64,000 nucleotides of DNA from Thermofontimicrobium_A sp034505795 (GCA_034505795.1 JAPDQM010000001.1:1-64000), one strand, 5' to 3'; counted from the first letter of the stretch, positions 17,911-27,693 are shown. Numbers and translations: made by a program. Notes: generated by a model not told the origin, from the letters alone.

Positions 17911-18972
17911 ATTTCTCGAGTTAAAACGAAACGTTTCAAAAAAGCTGGTCTGCCACCGGGTACGCTGGTTCATGTGGGCGAAACAAAAATCGAGCAAACC
18001 CATCTGCACCTGTTTCGCTACCATGGCGATGGGTATGATGAATTGGAGCCCGATTCCATCGAAGCATGCTTCCCTTTTCCTCAGGCGCCAACCATTGCCT
18101 GGCTCAATGTGGATGGCTTGCATGAGGTGGGCATCATCGAGAAAATCGGTGAACAACTGAATATCCACCCGCTGGTTTTGGAAGATATCCTCCATACCGC
18201 GCAGCGGCCCAAAGTGGAAGATTATAGCCAGTATTTTTATATTGTGCTCAAAATGCTTTCCTTCACGGCTCAACGCGAGATCAAGGAAGAACAGATAAGC
18301 TTGATACTGGGTTCGAATTTTGTAGTTACTTTTCAAGAGGACGTGGGAGATGTATTCGATCCGGTGCGAGAGCGGATCCGAGCCGTTAAACTCCAATCCA
18401 AAAAGCTTCATGCCGATTATTTGGCCTATAGCCTCATCGATGCTGTGGTCGATACCTATTTTATCATTCTGGAAGAACTGGGGGAGGAAATCGAAGCCGC
18501 AGAGGATAACCTGATCAATAACCCCACGAGCGAAACATTGCAGCAGGTTTATGTCTTAAAAAGAAAACTGGTCACTCTTCGCAAATCCGTCTGGCCGTTG
18601 CGAGAAGTAATTAGCATTCTGCAACGGGAAGACTCCAACCTAATTCATCAATCGACTCAAATCTATTTAAAAGATGTCTATGATCACACGGTTCAGGTAA
18701 TCGATACGCTAGAAACTTACCGCGATATGATTGGCGATATGCTCGATCTTTATCTCTCCAATATTAGCATCCGGCTCAATGAGGTAATGAAAGTGCTGAC
18801 CATGATTGCGACTATTTTCATCCCATTGACTTTCATTGCTGGTGTTTATGGGATGAATTTTGAGTTTATGCCTGAATTAAAATGGCGGTATGGCTATCCC
18901 CTGGTCTGGCTGGTAATGGGACTGATCGGTGTGGGCATGATTTTTTATTTTAGAAAGAAAAAGTGGCTTTAG
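17911..18972 (+). CDS. corA: CorA-family magnesium/cobalt channel, non-standard start
   Basis: The C-terminal YGMNF signature between the last two transmembrane helices and the ending FRKKKWL are diagnostic of CorA. The cytoplasmic domain has HPLVLEDILHTAQRPK and DVFDPVRERIR. The conserved N-terminal segment KKAGLPPGTLVHVGE lies upstream of the first ordinary start (GTG 17974). The only in-frame candidate before the TGA at 17902-17904 is ATT at 17911, six bases after GGGGGTGA (17897-17904), part of a long AGGAGGGGGTGA site. From ATT the protein has 353 residues, close to the length I recall for Thermotoga CorA. A sequencing error or true ATT initiation are both possible. Confidence 0.85.
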   Translation: MSRVKTKRFKKAGLPPGTLVHVGETKIEQTHLHLFRYHGDGYDELEPDSIEACFPFPQAPTIAWLNVDGLHEVGIIEKIGEQLNIHPLVLEDILHTAQRPKVEDYSQYFYIVLKMLSFTAQREIKEEQISLILGSNFVVTFQEDVGDVFDPVRERIRAVKLQSKKLHADYLAYSLIDAVVDTYFIILEELGEEIEAAEDNLINNPTSETLQQVYVLKRKLVTLRKSVWPLREVISILQREDSNLIHQSTQIYLKDVYDHTVQVIDTLETYRDMIGDMLDLYLSNISIRLNEVMKVLTMIATIFIPLTFIAGVYGMNFEFMPELKWRYGYPLVWLVMGLIGVGMIFYFRKKKWL

Positions 18973-19092
18973 TTACTCAGACATTTGAATTATGAGCTTC
19001 GCATTAAGGGAAGTGTCGGCGCAATTGTATAGTGCCGAAGAGCAACGTTCTGATCGAATCAACTATCATCATTAACCTGAAGGAGGACAGAA

Positions 19093-20547
19093 ATGAATCC
19101 AAAGACCAGCTTGAAAATCCTGGTGAGCATCATTTTTGTGGCGCTCATTGCCTGGGCGATTTCCTGCGCTGTGAATCCTGTGACGGGCAAACGGGAATTT
19201 ATGCTGCTGACGCAGTCCGATGAAATTGCGTTGGGTCAGCAGACCGATCAGGAGATCATAGCTACTTATGGCCTGTACAATGACCCACAGCTACTGGCCT
19301 ACGTGTCATCTGTTGGCAAGAAGTTAGGGGGTCTAAGCCATCGTCCCAATCTGGATTATCAATTTCGGATTCTGGATTCTCCGGTCATCAATGCCTTTGC
19401 AGTTCCGGGGGGCTTCATTTATGTCACGCGAGGCATTCTTTCGTATCTAAACGACGAAGCGGAATTGGCAGGCGTATTGGGGCATGAAATTGGACATGTG
19501 ACCGCCCGCCACAGCGCGGCACAATACAGTCGCGCCCAACTGGCGCAATTGGGACTGGGCATTGGTTATATGGTCTCTGAAACGTTTCGCAAGTACGCTG
19601 GTTTGGCCCAGTTTGGCGTGAGCATGCTATTCCTGCGCTTCAGTCGGGATAATGAGCGAGAGGCTGATGCGTTGGGAGTGCAATATTCGTCAAAAGGCGG
19701 TTGGGATGCCAATCACATGGCCAATTTTTTCGTAACGCTGGAGCGGCTGAATCCTGGCGAGGACCGCAGCGGCTTGCCCGGTTGGTTCTCAACTCACCCC
19801 AATCCACCTGATCGTATTGCGGCCATCAAAAAAGATGCCCAAAAGTGGCAGACCCAATTGGCCGGAACGCAATTTGCGGTGAATCATGATCAGTATCTGC
19901 AAAAAGTTGATGGAGTGCTGTATGGCGAAGATCCGCGACAGGGATACGTAGAAGGCAATACGTTTTATCATCCGCTGCTAAAATTTCAATTCCCGGTCCC
20001 GGCAGGTTGGCAGTTAAACAATACGCCATCTCAGGTGCAGATGTTCACGCAGCAGCAAGATGCGGTGATGCTTTTTTCAGTGGCGCAAGAAAACTCGCCG
20101 GCCGATGCCGCAAATGCGTTTGTCGCTAACACCAAGGCCGCCGTGGTTCAGTCGGAAGCGATTCGGGTGAGCGGTCTGAACGCACAGCGGGTCATTTCGG
20201 ATGTCACCACCGAGCAGGGTGTGATTCGCGTCGAATCGTATTTTATCCAAAAGGATAATTCGGTGTTCTATTTCCACGGCTATACCGGCCAGGCTCAATT
20301 TCAGAATTATCATTCCTCTTTTAGCCAGACCATGGGGCAATTCAAGCCGCTGACAGATCCGGCAAAGATCAATGTCACTCCCAGCAAACTGGTGATCAAG
20401 CGCACCACCGCGGCGGCAACCTTGCGGAGCCTGCTGCAACAATATGGTGCCCCAGCGGAAAAAATGGAAGAATTGGCCATTATGAATGAGATGCAACTGG
20501 ATGAGATGGTACCTGCCAACACTCTCATTAAGGTGGTCGTGAAATAA
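19093..20547 (+). CDS. M48-family metalloprotease lipoprotein (BepA/LoiP-like)
   Basis: The protein has 484 residues with GGAGG before the ATG. The N-terminus is a lipoprotein signal ending in AISC (Cys25). The zinc motif HEIGH is at residues 131-135 (GHEIGHVTARHSA) and the third ligand is in NEREADALGV. The catalytic part ends near residue 255 with STHPNPPDRI. A second domain (about 290-420) and a C-terminal LysM-like stretch (about 425-484, ending LDEMVPANTLIKVV) follow. Such proteases act in the periplasm on misassembled outer-membrane proteins. The gene stands alone after corA. Confidence 0.92.
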   Translation: MNPKTSLKILVSIIFVALIAWAISCAVNPVTGKREFMLLTQSDEIALGQQTDQEIIATYGLYNDPQLLAYVSSVGKKLGGLSHRPNLDYQFRILDSPVINAFAVPGGFIYVTRGILSYLNDEAELAGVLGHEIGHVTARHSAAQYSRAQLAQLGLGIGYMVSETFRKYAGLAQFGVSMLFLRFSRDNEREADALGVQYSSKGGWDANHMANFFVTLERLNPGEDRSGLPGWFSTHPNPPDRIAAIKKDAQKWQTQLAGTQFAVNHDQYLQKVDGVLYGEDPRQGYVEGNTFYHPLLKFQFPVPAGWQLNNTPSQVQMFTQQQDAVMLFSVAQENSPADAANAFVANTKAAVVQSEAIRVSGLNAQRVISDVTTEQGVIRVESYFIQKDNSVFYFHGYTGQAQFQNYHSSFSQTMGQFKPLTDPAKINVTPSKLVIKRTTAAATLRSLLQQYGAPAEKMEELAIMNEMQLDEMVPANTLIKVVVK

Positions 20548-20929
20548 TCCATAACGTTTTGGATGCATGACAGCTATTTCAGCATGCGCTTTAGCTTTGC
20601 TGATGTTAGCTCATTCACGCAGCAGGCAATCGGTTGGCATAAACACAATTTGCTCGCAGGCGGAGATGGAGCTATTTATTCCGTTTTATTGCGGCGGTAG
20701 AATCCATTTCCGCCCGCTTGCCAATTTGGGATAAACCGATGGCCTAACAGCGCGCTTGCACATGAATTACCATTGCCGTTACAAATCTTTCCGATTTCAA
20801 GCATCCGAAATTCATGCCTGTTACAATTATTTTCATTGACTCTCTAATACGAATTGTTTAATTTGTTTCAAAAAATATCAGGAATTGCTGATAGATTAAC
20901 ATCGAATTCCAGCAGCCACGAAATTCAAC
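20548..20929. other. 382-bp gap with a candidate promoter
   Basis: There is no gene. TTGACT at 20836-20841 with TAATTT at 20859-20864 (17-bp spacer) is a candidate promoter for the DUF2079 gene that starts at 20930. No terminator for the M48 gene is obvious. Confidence 0.45.
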
Positions 20930-22882
20930 ATGATTAAAATGGCTACTTTCGAGACCAGAGCCATTTTTGCAGAGGTTGTAGAAGTGAATTTTAGAAAATT
21001 AAAAAATCTCGGCAACACCAAACTTCCCTGGTTTATTTTGGCGAATGCTATCGTTGCCTATGTTGTCATTGTTGGGTACTGGGCGGTTAGTCGTTTCCAG
21101 AGCTACCAAGCGACATTATGGGATCTGGGAATCATGGCACAGGCCATCTGGAATACCGCCCATGGGCGCATTTTGCAGGAAAGCGTGAATCTTGGTTTTT
21201 CGGTCTCCCGACTGCACGTGGCGCACTGGGAGTTGATCTATTTGCCGTTAGCGTTGATCTACCGCGTGTTCCCGTCGATTCCGTTGCTTCTCTGGTTGCA
21301 GACTCTGATGCTGGCCTGCGGCGCTATCCCTATTTTTTTATTGGCAAAACAAAAGCTTGATTCCGAAGTGGCGGCGCTGTTCGCGGCGTTGGCCTATCTG
21401 TTCTATCCAGCCCTGCATGGGGCCAATTTGTTCGATATCCATGGCCTCACACTGGCTATTCCTTTATTGTTGTTCACCTTTTTATACCTGACCAGGGAGA
21501 AATACTCTGCAGCGCTTGCTTTTGCGATCATTAGCCTCCTCTGCCGTGAAGATGTGGCATTAGTTATCTTTATGCTGGGCTGGTATGTCCTGATCAGTCG
21601 GAGGAATAGCAGGGTTGGCGCGGTGCTGATCTTTATTTCTGCCCTCTGGCTGTTGGCATTTGCCTGCCGCAGTTATTTCTGGCCAATGAACGACATTCCG
21701 AGCAGCGCTAAATCGGCGGCCATTGTTTCTGAGATTAGGGAAAATGAAGCCATTCAGGTAGTTATTGGCCTGGTGCAAACGCCAATAGCGACGCTGACAA
21801 AGCTGATCCAAGTTGAAAATGTAGTTTATGCGGCAAAATTGCTATTACCCGTCGCTGGCTTGTGTCTCTTTGCGCCAAGCATCATGCTCCTTTCCGCGCC
21901 AAATTTGCTGATGAATCTATTGAGTCCCTGGCATTACATGCACCAGATTGAATATCACTATTCGGCGGCGATTATTCCGTTTATTTTTTTAGCTGCAGTT
22001 CAGGGTCTGGCCAATATTCTGAGGCACGTCCGCCGATATCGTAAGGTTCGGTGGTTCAGTACCGAAGCGATCATGGGCATTGTCCTCCTATCAGCTATGG
22101 TTTCGGCTGCACATTTTTCCATTCTCAGATTTCATCGACTATGGCAGGTGACGCCTCAACACCGAATGCTCAGCGATGCCTTGCGAGATATACCAGCTCA
22201 ATTGTCAGTTTCCACCACGGCGCGCGAGGGTGCGCATCTTGCTGAACGACAATACCTCTACCATTTTCCTGAGCGGGTGAATGATGCGGATATTGTGGTG
22301 CTTGATTTGAAGCGGCCACTGATGGAAATTAAGGCATTTGCCGACAGCCAGCGGACGCGGCGATTGCCGGCGATGAATGAGTTGAGTTGGAGGGTGCTCC
22401 GGGATAGTTCCTGGGGCCTGCGCTTTGCGATTGACAATACATTTTGTCTGCAACGTGGCCTGGCTTCAAAGGAGAGCTTCGCACGGTATGCGCTTCAGGA
22501 TTCGCTGCCAGCAGGCATCGACGGTCGTTTGAATATTCAAGTTGGCAGCGGCATTTGGTTGGTCGGTTGGTCGACGGTTTACATTGGCGCCGACCAGGCC
22601 CACTTCCAGCTTTATTGGTATCGGGCCGCCGCAACTCCCCCTGGCTCGCCGGTCAAATTTTTATTGCAGAGCGAACATTGGAGTCGCGAATTCGATCACC
22701 AATTGCTGTTCGGACGTCTACAATTTGAAGGTATTCCTCCTGGTAAAATCCTCTGTGATCATCTTTTTATTAATAATCCGCAGCAGGCGGGCCAACGAAC
22801 CTTTGCCGTGGCCATCGCTTCGGACGAAGCGATTCATAAAACACCACGCGTACTATTCTCGTTCAATTTTCCTGAACGATAA
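20930..22882 (+). CDS. DUF2079 polytopic membrane protein
   Basis: The protein has 650 residues. About ten transmembrane helices lie in residues 33-415, then a soluble C-terminal region of about 220 residues. The DUF2079 hallmarks are visible: TLWDLGIMAQAIWNTAHGRIL after the first helix, HWELIYLPLALIYRVFPSIP, and FDIHG and LLCREDVAL further on. DUF2079 proteins look like GT-C glycosyltransferases, but no activity is established. The soluble tail (450-650) is predicted beta-rich and may be a sugar-binding module. GTG 20983, behind GAGG, is an alternative start. Confidence 0.82.
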   Translation: MIKMATFETRAIFAEVVEVNFRKLKNLGNTKLPWFILANAIVAYVVIVGYWAVSRFQSYQATLWDLGIMAQAIWNTAHGRILQESVNLGFSVSRLHVAHWELIYLPLALIYRVFPSIPLLLWLQTLMLACGAIPIFLLAKQKLDSEVAALFAALAYLFYPALHGANLFDIHGLTLAIPLLLFTFLYLTREKYSAALAFAIISLLCREDVALVIFMLGWYVLISRRNSRVGAVLIFISALWLLAFACRSYFWPMNDIPSSAKSAAIVSEIRENEAIQVVIGLVQTPIATLTKLIQVENVVYAAKLLLPVAGLCLFAPSIMLLSAPNLLMNLLSPWHYMHQIEYHYSAAIIPFIFLAAVQGLANILRHVRRYRKVRWFSTEAIMGIVLLSAMVSAAHFSILRFHRLWQVTPQHRMLSDALRDIPAQLSVSTTAREGAHLAERQYLYHFPERVNDADIVVLDLKRPLMEIKAFADSQRTRRLPAMNELSWRVLRDSSWGLRFAIDNTFCLQRGLASKESFARYALQDSLPAGIDGRLNIQVGSGIWLVGWSTVYIGADQAHFQLYWYRAAATPPGSPVKFLLQSEHWSREFDHQLLFGRLQFEGIPPGKILCDHLFINNPQQAGQRTFAVAIASDEAIHKTPRVLFSFNFPER

Positions 22883-22916
22883 ATTTCAGAGTCAAGGCAA
22901 CCAGGTGCATCAAACT

Positions 22917-22953
22917 CGGCCGCAATTACCAGCCAGGCAAGCTGGATTGGCCG
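22917..22953 (+). terminator. hairpin after the DUF2079 gene
   Basis: CGGCC (22917-22921) pairs with GGCCG (22949-22953), and inside it CCAGC (22929-22933) pairs with GCTGG (22941-22945). There is no T-run, so a terminator role is only possible. Confidence 0.3.
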
Positions 22954-23051
22954 GCAATGGATTCCGCTCGAAACAGGAGATCAGCATGTGACTACCACGC
23001 GCGTGAGTAGCAAAATCCTGTGGCGAAGCTTGACCGGAACAATGAAAAGTC

Positions 23052-23080
23052 TTGCAATTTTGATTGAATTCATCTATATT
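23052..23080 (+). promoter_or_regulatory. sigma-70 promoter for the sugar isomerase-TauE pair
   Basis: TTGCAA at 23052-23057, a 17-bp spacer and TATATT at 23075-23080, about 30 bp before the isomerase start. Confidence 0.7.
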
Positions 23081-23109
23081 GGCACAAAATTTTGAATGGG
23101 GACTGGATG

Positions 23110-23943
23110 ATGAAATTAGCTTTTTCGACACTGGGTTGTCCAGATTGGACTTTGGAGAAAATTATTTCCAATGCCAGGGGCTACGGTTTTTCTGGCATCG
23201 AAATTCGTGGTGTCGGTGAGCATCTGGACGTTACGATGCTCCCGCAATTCACCAGTCACAGCCAGGAGACCCTTCGCCAATTGGAGGATGCTGAACTGAA
23301 TATCGTCTGTTTTTCCAGTTCAATTCTGCTTTCACCAGCCGAATCGTCCCTGGAGACTCCGCAGTTGGAGGAACTAAAACGCTATGCAGAATTATGCAGT
23401 CGCTTTCAGACGAAATTCATCCGCATTTTCGGCGGTAAGCTCGGTCAACGGACCTGGGAACAAGCCATTGATGGGGCAGCGACTTATCTTGAGAAAATGA
23501 TTGCTGCTCTGGGTTCATCTGATGTCAAAATCCTGGTTGAGACGCATGACGACTGGCTTAATAGCCACCACTTCCACCAGTTGCTGGAGCGTGTGCCATC
23601 TGATCATGTCGGGCTGTTGTGGGATATCAATCATCCATATATGTTCATTGGTGAGGAACCAGCGAGAACATGGCACAATGTCGGTAACTGGATCGAACAT
23701 ACGCATTGGAAGGATTCGCGGCGGGTAGCTGTCTCTCCTGCCAGATGGGAACCCTGCCTGATGGGCGAAGGTGAAGTACCACATCGACAGATTTATCGAA
23801 TATTGCGGAATGCTGGCTACACGGGTTATCTCTCACTCGAATGGGAAAAGCGCTGGCATCCGGAGTTGCCCCCGGCCGAAGTGGCATTTCCTCAATTTGT
23901 TGCATTTATGACCCGACTGGAGCAAGGCTATCAAAATGGATGA
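23110..23943 (+). CDS. sugar phosphate isomerase/epimerase (AP endonuclease 2-like TIM barrel)
   Basis: The protein has 277 residues. I chose ATG 23110 (MKLAFSTLGCPDW) as homologues begin this way; ATG 23107 directly before it and TTG 23092 are alternatives. The xylose isomerase-like TIM barrel shows FSGIEIRG, FIRIFGG, ILVETHDDW, VGLLWDINHPYMF, WIEHTHWKD and LSLEWEKRWHP, which supply the usual Glu, Asp/His and Glu metal ligands. These enzymes interconvert sugars or cyclitols; the substrate is unknown. It overlaps the TauE-like gene by 8 bp, so they are translated together. Confidence 0.85.
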   Translation: MKLAFSTLGCPDWTLEKIISNARGYGFSGIEIRGVGEHLDVTMLPQFTSHSQETLRQLEDAELNIVCFSSSILLSPAESSLETPQLEELKRYAELCSRFQTKFIRIFGGKLGQRTWEQAIDGAATYLEKMIAALGSSDVKILVETHDDWLNSHHFHQLLERVPSDHVGLLWDINHPYMFIGEEPARTWHNVGNWIEHTHWKDSRRVAVSPARWEPCLMGEGEVPHRQIYRILRNAGYTGYLSLEWEKRWHPELPPAEVAFPQFVAFMTRLEQGYQNG

Positions 23944-24688
23944 AGGGATCAAATTGGCAGTACTCTTCATGGCTGGCTTGCTATCTGGCTTCATCAATGT
24001 GATGGCGGGCGGCGGTTCGACCTTGACTTTGCCGGCATTGATTTTTCTGGGACTGGATAGCAGCCTGGCGAATGGCACTAATCGGGTAGCTGTGCTCATC
24101 CAGAATATTGCAGCAATTGTGGCTTTTAAACAAGAACGGTTGCATCAATTCAAATTAAGTTTGAAGCTGGCACTATTGACGTTGCCTGGTGCAATTCTTG
24201 GCGCCCTGGTGGCAGTAAAGATCAGTGATAGTCTCTTTCAGCGGTTGCTGGGAATCGTGATCATGGGCATCATCATTACCCTCATCTTTCCGCAGTCGAA
24301 CCGAAAAAATGGTTCAGCCCCAAAGCAGCCGGTTTCACCGATCTGGCTGTATGGGGTGATGTTTGGCATTGGATTCTACGGTGGTTTTATCCAGGCGGGC
24401 GTTGGCTTCTTATTGATGGCAGCATTTTATCATCTTCTGCAAGCTGACTTGCTTCACGTTAACATGCATAAGGTGTTCGTAGTGTTTATTTTTACGCTGC
24501 CGGCAATCGTCATTTTCATTTTAACCGACAATATCAGTTGGGTGCATGCGCTGGTGCTATCGGCGGGAAATGGGCTGGGTGCCTGGTGCTCGGCCAAAGT
24601 CTCGGTCAAGAAAGGTGAAGGCGTGATTCGAGGAGTGCTGCTCATCGCCATGTTCATTATGGCACTCAAATTGCTTAACATCTTTTGA
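23936..24688 (+). CDS. TauE/SafE-family anion exporter
   Basis: The protein has 250 residues with about eight transmembrane helices. It shows the two-fold repeat of the family: GFINVMAGGGSTLTLPALIF near the N-terminus and GFYGGFIQAGVGFLLMA in the second half. Family members move sulfite, sulfoacetate or other organic anions across the inner membrane. The 8-bp overlap with the sugar isomerase gene suggests a role in export or uptake tied to that pathway, for example a sugar acid or sulfonated sugar; this is inference. It converges with the LysM gene, with only 17 bp between stops. Confidence 0.87.
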   Translation: MDEGIKLAVLFMAGLLSGFINVMAGGGSTLTLPALIFLGLDSSLANGTNRVAVLIQNIAAIVAFKQERLHQFKLSLKLALLTLPGAILGALVAVKISDSLFQRLLGIVIMGIIITLIFPQSNRKNGSAPKQPVSPIWLYGVMFGIGFYGGFIQAGVGFLLMAAFYHLLQADLLHVNMHKVFVVFIFTLPAIVIFILTDNISWVHALVLSAGNGLGAWCSAKVSVKKGEGVIRGVLLIAMFIMALKLLNIF

Positions 24689-24705
24689 GGAACAGGTGCC
24701 ACCGG

Positions 24706-25098
24706 TCATCGCAACGGCATTGACCGATTGGATGTTTTGATGGGAATCAGAATTGTTTGGCCAGCCTGAAGCCGTGCGCTGTCAGATAGCGCGTTGGCCT
24801 CCAATATGGTTTGCCAATCGGTGCCGTATTGAACGGCAACATCCCGCAGCGTTTCCCCTGGTTTTAGAATGTGTTTTCGGACATGATAGGATTCGTCATC
24901 AGATAAAGATTGAAAAAAATCACCGCTATTGTGCGGCTGCGAATCTTTTTTGCTCTGCATTTGCTTGCCTAATGCCACGGCTTGCTTAATATCCTTTTCG
25001 CTTCTTTCGTAACTGCAACTATAAATCACCAGGCAGTACCATGGCAGTGACAAGCCTAGCAAAATTGCTCTAAAAAATACCGACCAGTTGAAGTGCAT
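24706..25098 (-). CDS. LysM-domain protein, membrane-anchored or lipoprotein
   Basis: The protein has 130 residues. I chose ATG 25098 because a GAGGA site precedes it. The N-terminus has one hydrophobic segment ending in LVIYSC, which may be a lipobox; the Cys is then followed by a polar stretch of about 40 residues. The C-terminal half is one LysM domain: HILKPGETLRDVAVQYGTDW, then ILEANAL and LQAGQTILIP. LysM binds peptidoglycan, so the protein would be a periplasmic wall-binding factor. There is no catalytic domain, and it is not clearly in an operon. Confidence 0.78.
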   Translation of the reverse strand: MHFNWSVFFRAILLGLSLPWYCLVIYSCSYERSEKDIKQAVALGKQMQSKKDSQPHNSGDFFQSLSDDESYHVRKHILKPGETLRDVAVQYGTDWQTILEANALSDSARLQAGQTILIPIKTSNRSMPLR

Positions 25099-25322
25099 GA
25101 TTTCCGTCCTCGCTGTTAGAATCACGGTTGATTGAACTAAGCGCGGGGCAATTTAGGCATTTTTTGATTGGCTGTCAACAGCTTTGTCATTTGTGCCAAA
25201 AAATTAATGGCGTTTCAATAACCTCGATCTTGATTATCTCTCAACTGGTTACGGTATTTGCCATATTAGCCAATCGATTTCGATCGGATAGCTTTCGTTG
25301 TGCATTCTAAAAATGTTGACCT

Positions 25323-26204
25323 TCAAATAGCGTCATAGATCAGCCGGGAGATGCGAGCGATGAGCGCCTCAGCCTGCTGGTGATCTTGAATACCACGGGT
25401 GAGTACTACCAGAATATATGCATGATCAGGAGATTTGTATACAATCGCCGCGTCATGATCAATACTAAAAATGGAGCCGGTTTTATGGGCTACTTTCACA
25501 GTTGGCGGCAGCAGCGCCGGTATTTTCTTGTTCAATTTCTGATCGGTAAGGATGCCAATCATCTCTTCGCATGCTACTGGCGTTACCACGGTTTTTTGAG
25601 CAATGGCTTTCATGATCAGCAGCATGTCGTAGGCATCGGTGGTGTTGTTCAAGCCCTTTTGAAACGCTTTTGGATCTTCGACCCCGCGCAAAATGCGAAT
25701 CCGATGGGCACCAATCTCCTGCATTGTCTGCATGACGGCTTTGGCAGTCACCAACTCGATCAGAATATTAGTGGCTAGGTTGCTGCTCATGGTGATCATC
25801 TGGTAGACCAGGCCGCGTATGGCCATTTTGTGGCCAATTTGGCGATAGACCATGTCGTCACTATCTTCTTTGATGTCAAGGGAAAAGGGGCTGCCATCGA
25901 CAATGCTGCGGAACTCGTTTTTCACCAGCAAAGAATCGGATAGTTGAAAGCGCCCCTGTTGAGCTTGCTTGAAGACCTCAATCATCACCGCCGTCTTCAT
26001 GGTGCTGGCCGCATGCATGGCCACTTTTTCGTTCAGATAAAATGTTTTGCCGGTCTTCAAATCTTCAAACGCGATAGCCACTGTGCCGCCAGATTGCTTG
26101 ATAAGCTTTTGGATTTCCGATTTGACCTGCTGCCAGTCACCTGCAGGAATTGAATTGGAACGGCTGATCAAGCCAGTTAGCACCAGTATTATAAGCATTC
26201 GCAT
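25323..26204 (-). CDS. class A beta-lactamase-related serine hydrolase
   Basis: The protein has 293 residues from ATG 26204, behind GAGGG; the longer frame to 26417 lacks a ribosome site and its extra 71 residues have no signal. A Sec signal peptide (residues 1-20) is present. The Ser-x-x-Lys motif is STMK (Ser67, Lys70), the SDN equivalent is Ser140-Ser141-Asn142, and KTGS is at 241-244. The omega-loop region reads RGVEDPKAFQKGLNN, without the ExxLN motif that supplies Glu166 in true class A enzymes. It is probably a periplasmic serine hydrolase or peptidase rather than a drug-resistance enzyme. Confidence 0.85.
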   Translation of the reverse strand: MRMLIILVLTGLISRSNSIPAGDWQQVKSEIQKLIKQSGGTVAIAFEDLKTGKTFYLNEKVAMHAASTMKTAVMIEVFKQAQQGRFQLSDSLLVKNEFRSIVDGSPFSLDIKEDSDDMVYRQIGHKMAIRGLVYQMITMSSNLATNILIELVTAKAVMQTMQEIGAHRIRILRGVEDPKAFQKGLNNTTDAYDMLLIMKAIAQKTVVTPVACEEMIGILTDQKLNKKIPALLPPTVKVAHKTGSIFSIDHDAAIVYKSPDHAYILVVLTRGIQDHQQAEALIARISRLIYDAI

Positions 26205-27165
26205 GTTGACCCTCGCTTGGTTGAACGATTCTTCTTTATTTTCGCATCCTATAATCTCTTGCTGGGAGAAGTACAGCCGTATCATTCTAGGTCTGAAATG
26301 TCGGGGATTGATGACCGCACCAGGACACCATCGCACGAATGGATGCCCGGAATCGAAGCCGCCTTTGACCAGGTTTTCAGTCTGCTGACGTTTTTGAATT
26401 TGACCGAAAAAGTACAATAAACCAAATTATCTCTCTCGGATCGTTGTGGTTTTTGATGACCTGATGGTGAACATGGCGCTAGAAATTATCGTAACCAGTA
26501 ATCTGAGCCACCTCGAAGTCCAATAACTATCAAAGATGTTGCATCTCAGAGATATTTTAGCAAGATTTACGATGAAAATCAAGTGTAATTTCACTGTTGT
26601 GCCAGAGGAAAAAAAATAATTCAAAAAAATTACTTGCATTTTTGGGATTAATTAATTAACTTTTGCCCGGTCAAAATTGAAGATCACCAATCTTCGGACC
26701 ACTTTCTTCAATCAAAATGCCTGCATGTCCCATAGGTGGATGGTATAGATTGAGTGAATTTGTCTTGTGAAGCAAATGTGTTTTCGAGTGTGATCGTTGC
26801 GCATGAGAAATTGATGATCATAAATATCTGCGTGCTTTGAAAGGGGGATCTCGGAGGAATAACATAGCGAAATACTCGAAACCCAAATAGCACTCAACAC
26901 TAGAGCCAGAAGCATTCACAACAATTTCGATTGCCCCTCTTGCCAAAAGCTAATGTTGGTGAATTAATCGTTTTATATAAAGCCGGTCATCTTGAAAATT
27001 AAAATGAGTTGATATCGCCGGGTCGGCAGCTTGCTATGGCCAGCGTGAATCTGACTTTGGTCGATCTGTCAGGCACCGGTGTGTCGTTTGCTGCTAACGA
27101 TTGATCCGTTTGAGATTGCTAACCGCAATACCTGTTGTAATAATTTACTATTCAAGGAGTTTTAT
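26205..27165. other. 960-bp gene-poor stretch
   Basis: Several open frames occur on both strands, but none has a ribosome site or protein-like composition. A candidate promoter TTGCAT (about 26634-26639) with TAACTT 17 bp later points rightwards. The tract is AT-rich around 26570-26660. Nothing else is recognisable. Confidence 0.4.
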
Positions 27166-27660
27166 ATGCGAAGCACTCAGCTTTTTGTTGAGCCGGCTCT
27201 GCCCGGGCTGGATGTCTATGATGGTTATCAGGTCATTCAAGAACGGCGCACGACCGACCAGCGACTGCGAAAATTTTTGAACGAAAAATTGGATCGCCTG
27301 GAAAAGCAATTTGCTCGATTCGGTTTTCAATTGCGCCAACACGGCAGCCATAATTCGTTCGAATTGTTTGACCGCATTGTGCTAAGTCTCAAAATGCTCT
27401 CCCAGTCGTTGATCGATCCAGCTTATAATTCCGGGCCATTTTTCAAGAAGAACGTCAATCCGGCCAAACTCCATCAGATTGTGGAATATGACCAGCATCT
27501 CGCCAGTCAAATCGATGTCCTGCTTGATGAAGCGCAACATTTGGAACAGATGGCTGACGATGAAGAAATAGAGGAGGTACTGAATCATCTCTACGATTTG
27601 ATCGATGGGGTAAATCAAACCTGGTCGGAACGAGAATTTTTGATTCTGGATGAAAACTGA
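27166..27660 (+). CDS. conserved-looking helical protein of unknown function
   Basis: The protein has 164 residues and starts at 27166, behind AAGGAG; the frame is open further upstream but without support. There is no signal peptide or transmembrane helix. It is acidic and mostly helical, with likely coiled-coil segments at about residues 30-55 (RLRKFLNEKLDRLEKQFARFG) and 110-150. It ends in a conserved-looking NQTWSEREFLILDEN. I do not recognise a family. It is monocistronic, with a good terminator. Confidence 0.65.
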   Translation: MRSTQLFVEPALPGLDVYDGYQVIQERRTTDQRLRKFLNEKLDRLEKQFARFGFQLRQHGSHNSFELFDRIVLSLKMLSQSLIDPAYNSGPFFKKNVNPAKLHQIVEYDQHLASQIDVLLDEAQHLEQMADDEEIEEVLNHLYDLIDGVNQTWSEREFLILDEN

Positions 27661-27693
27661 GTATCAAATCATAACTCCTTGAATGTTGGAAGA

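Noticed and set aside
26427..26915. open frames between the serine hydrolase and the helical protein genes
   Set aside because: They lack ribosome sites and show no domain-like pattern; I describe the stretch as gene-poor instead.
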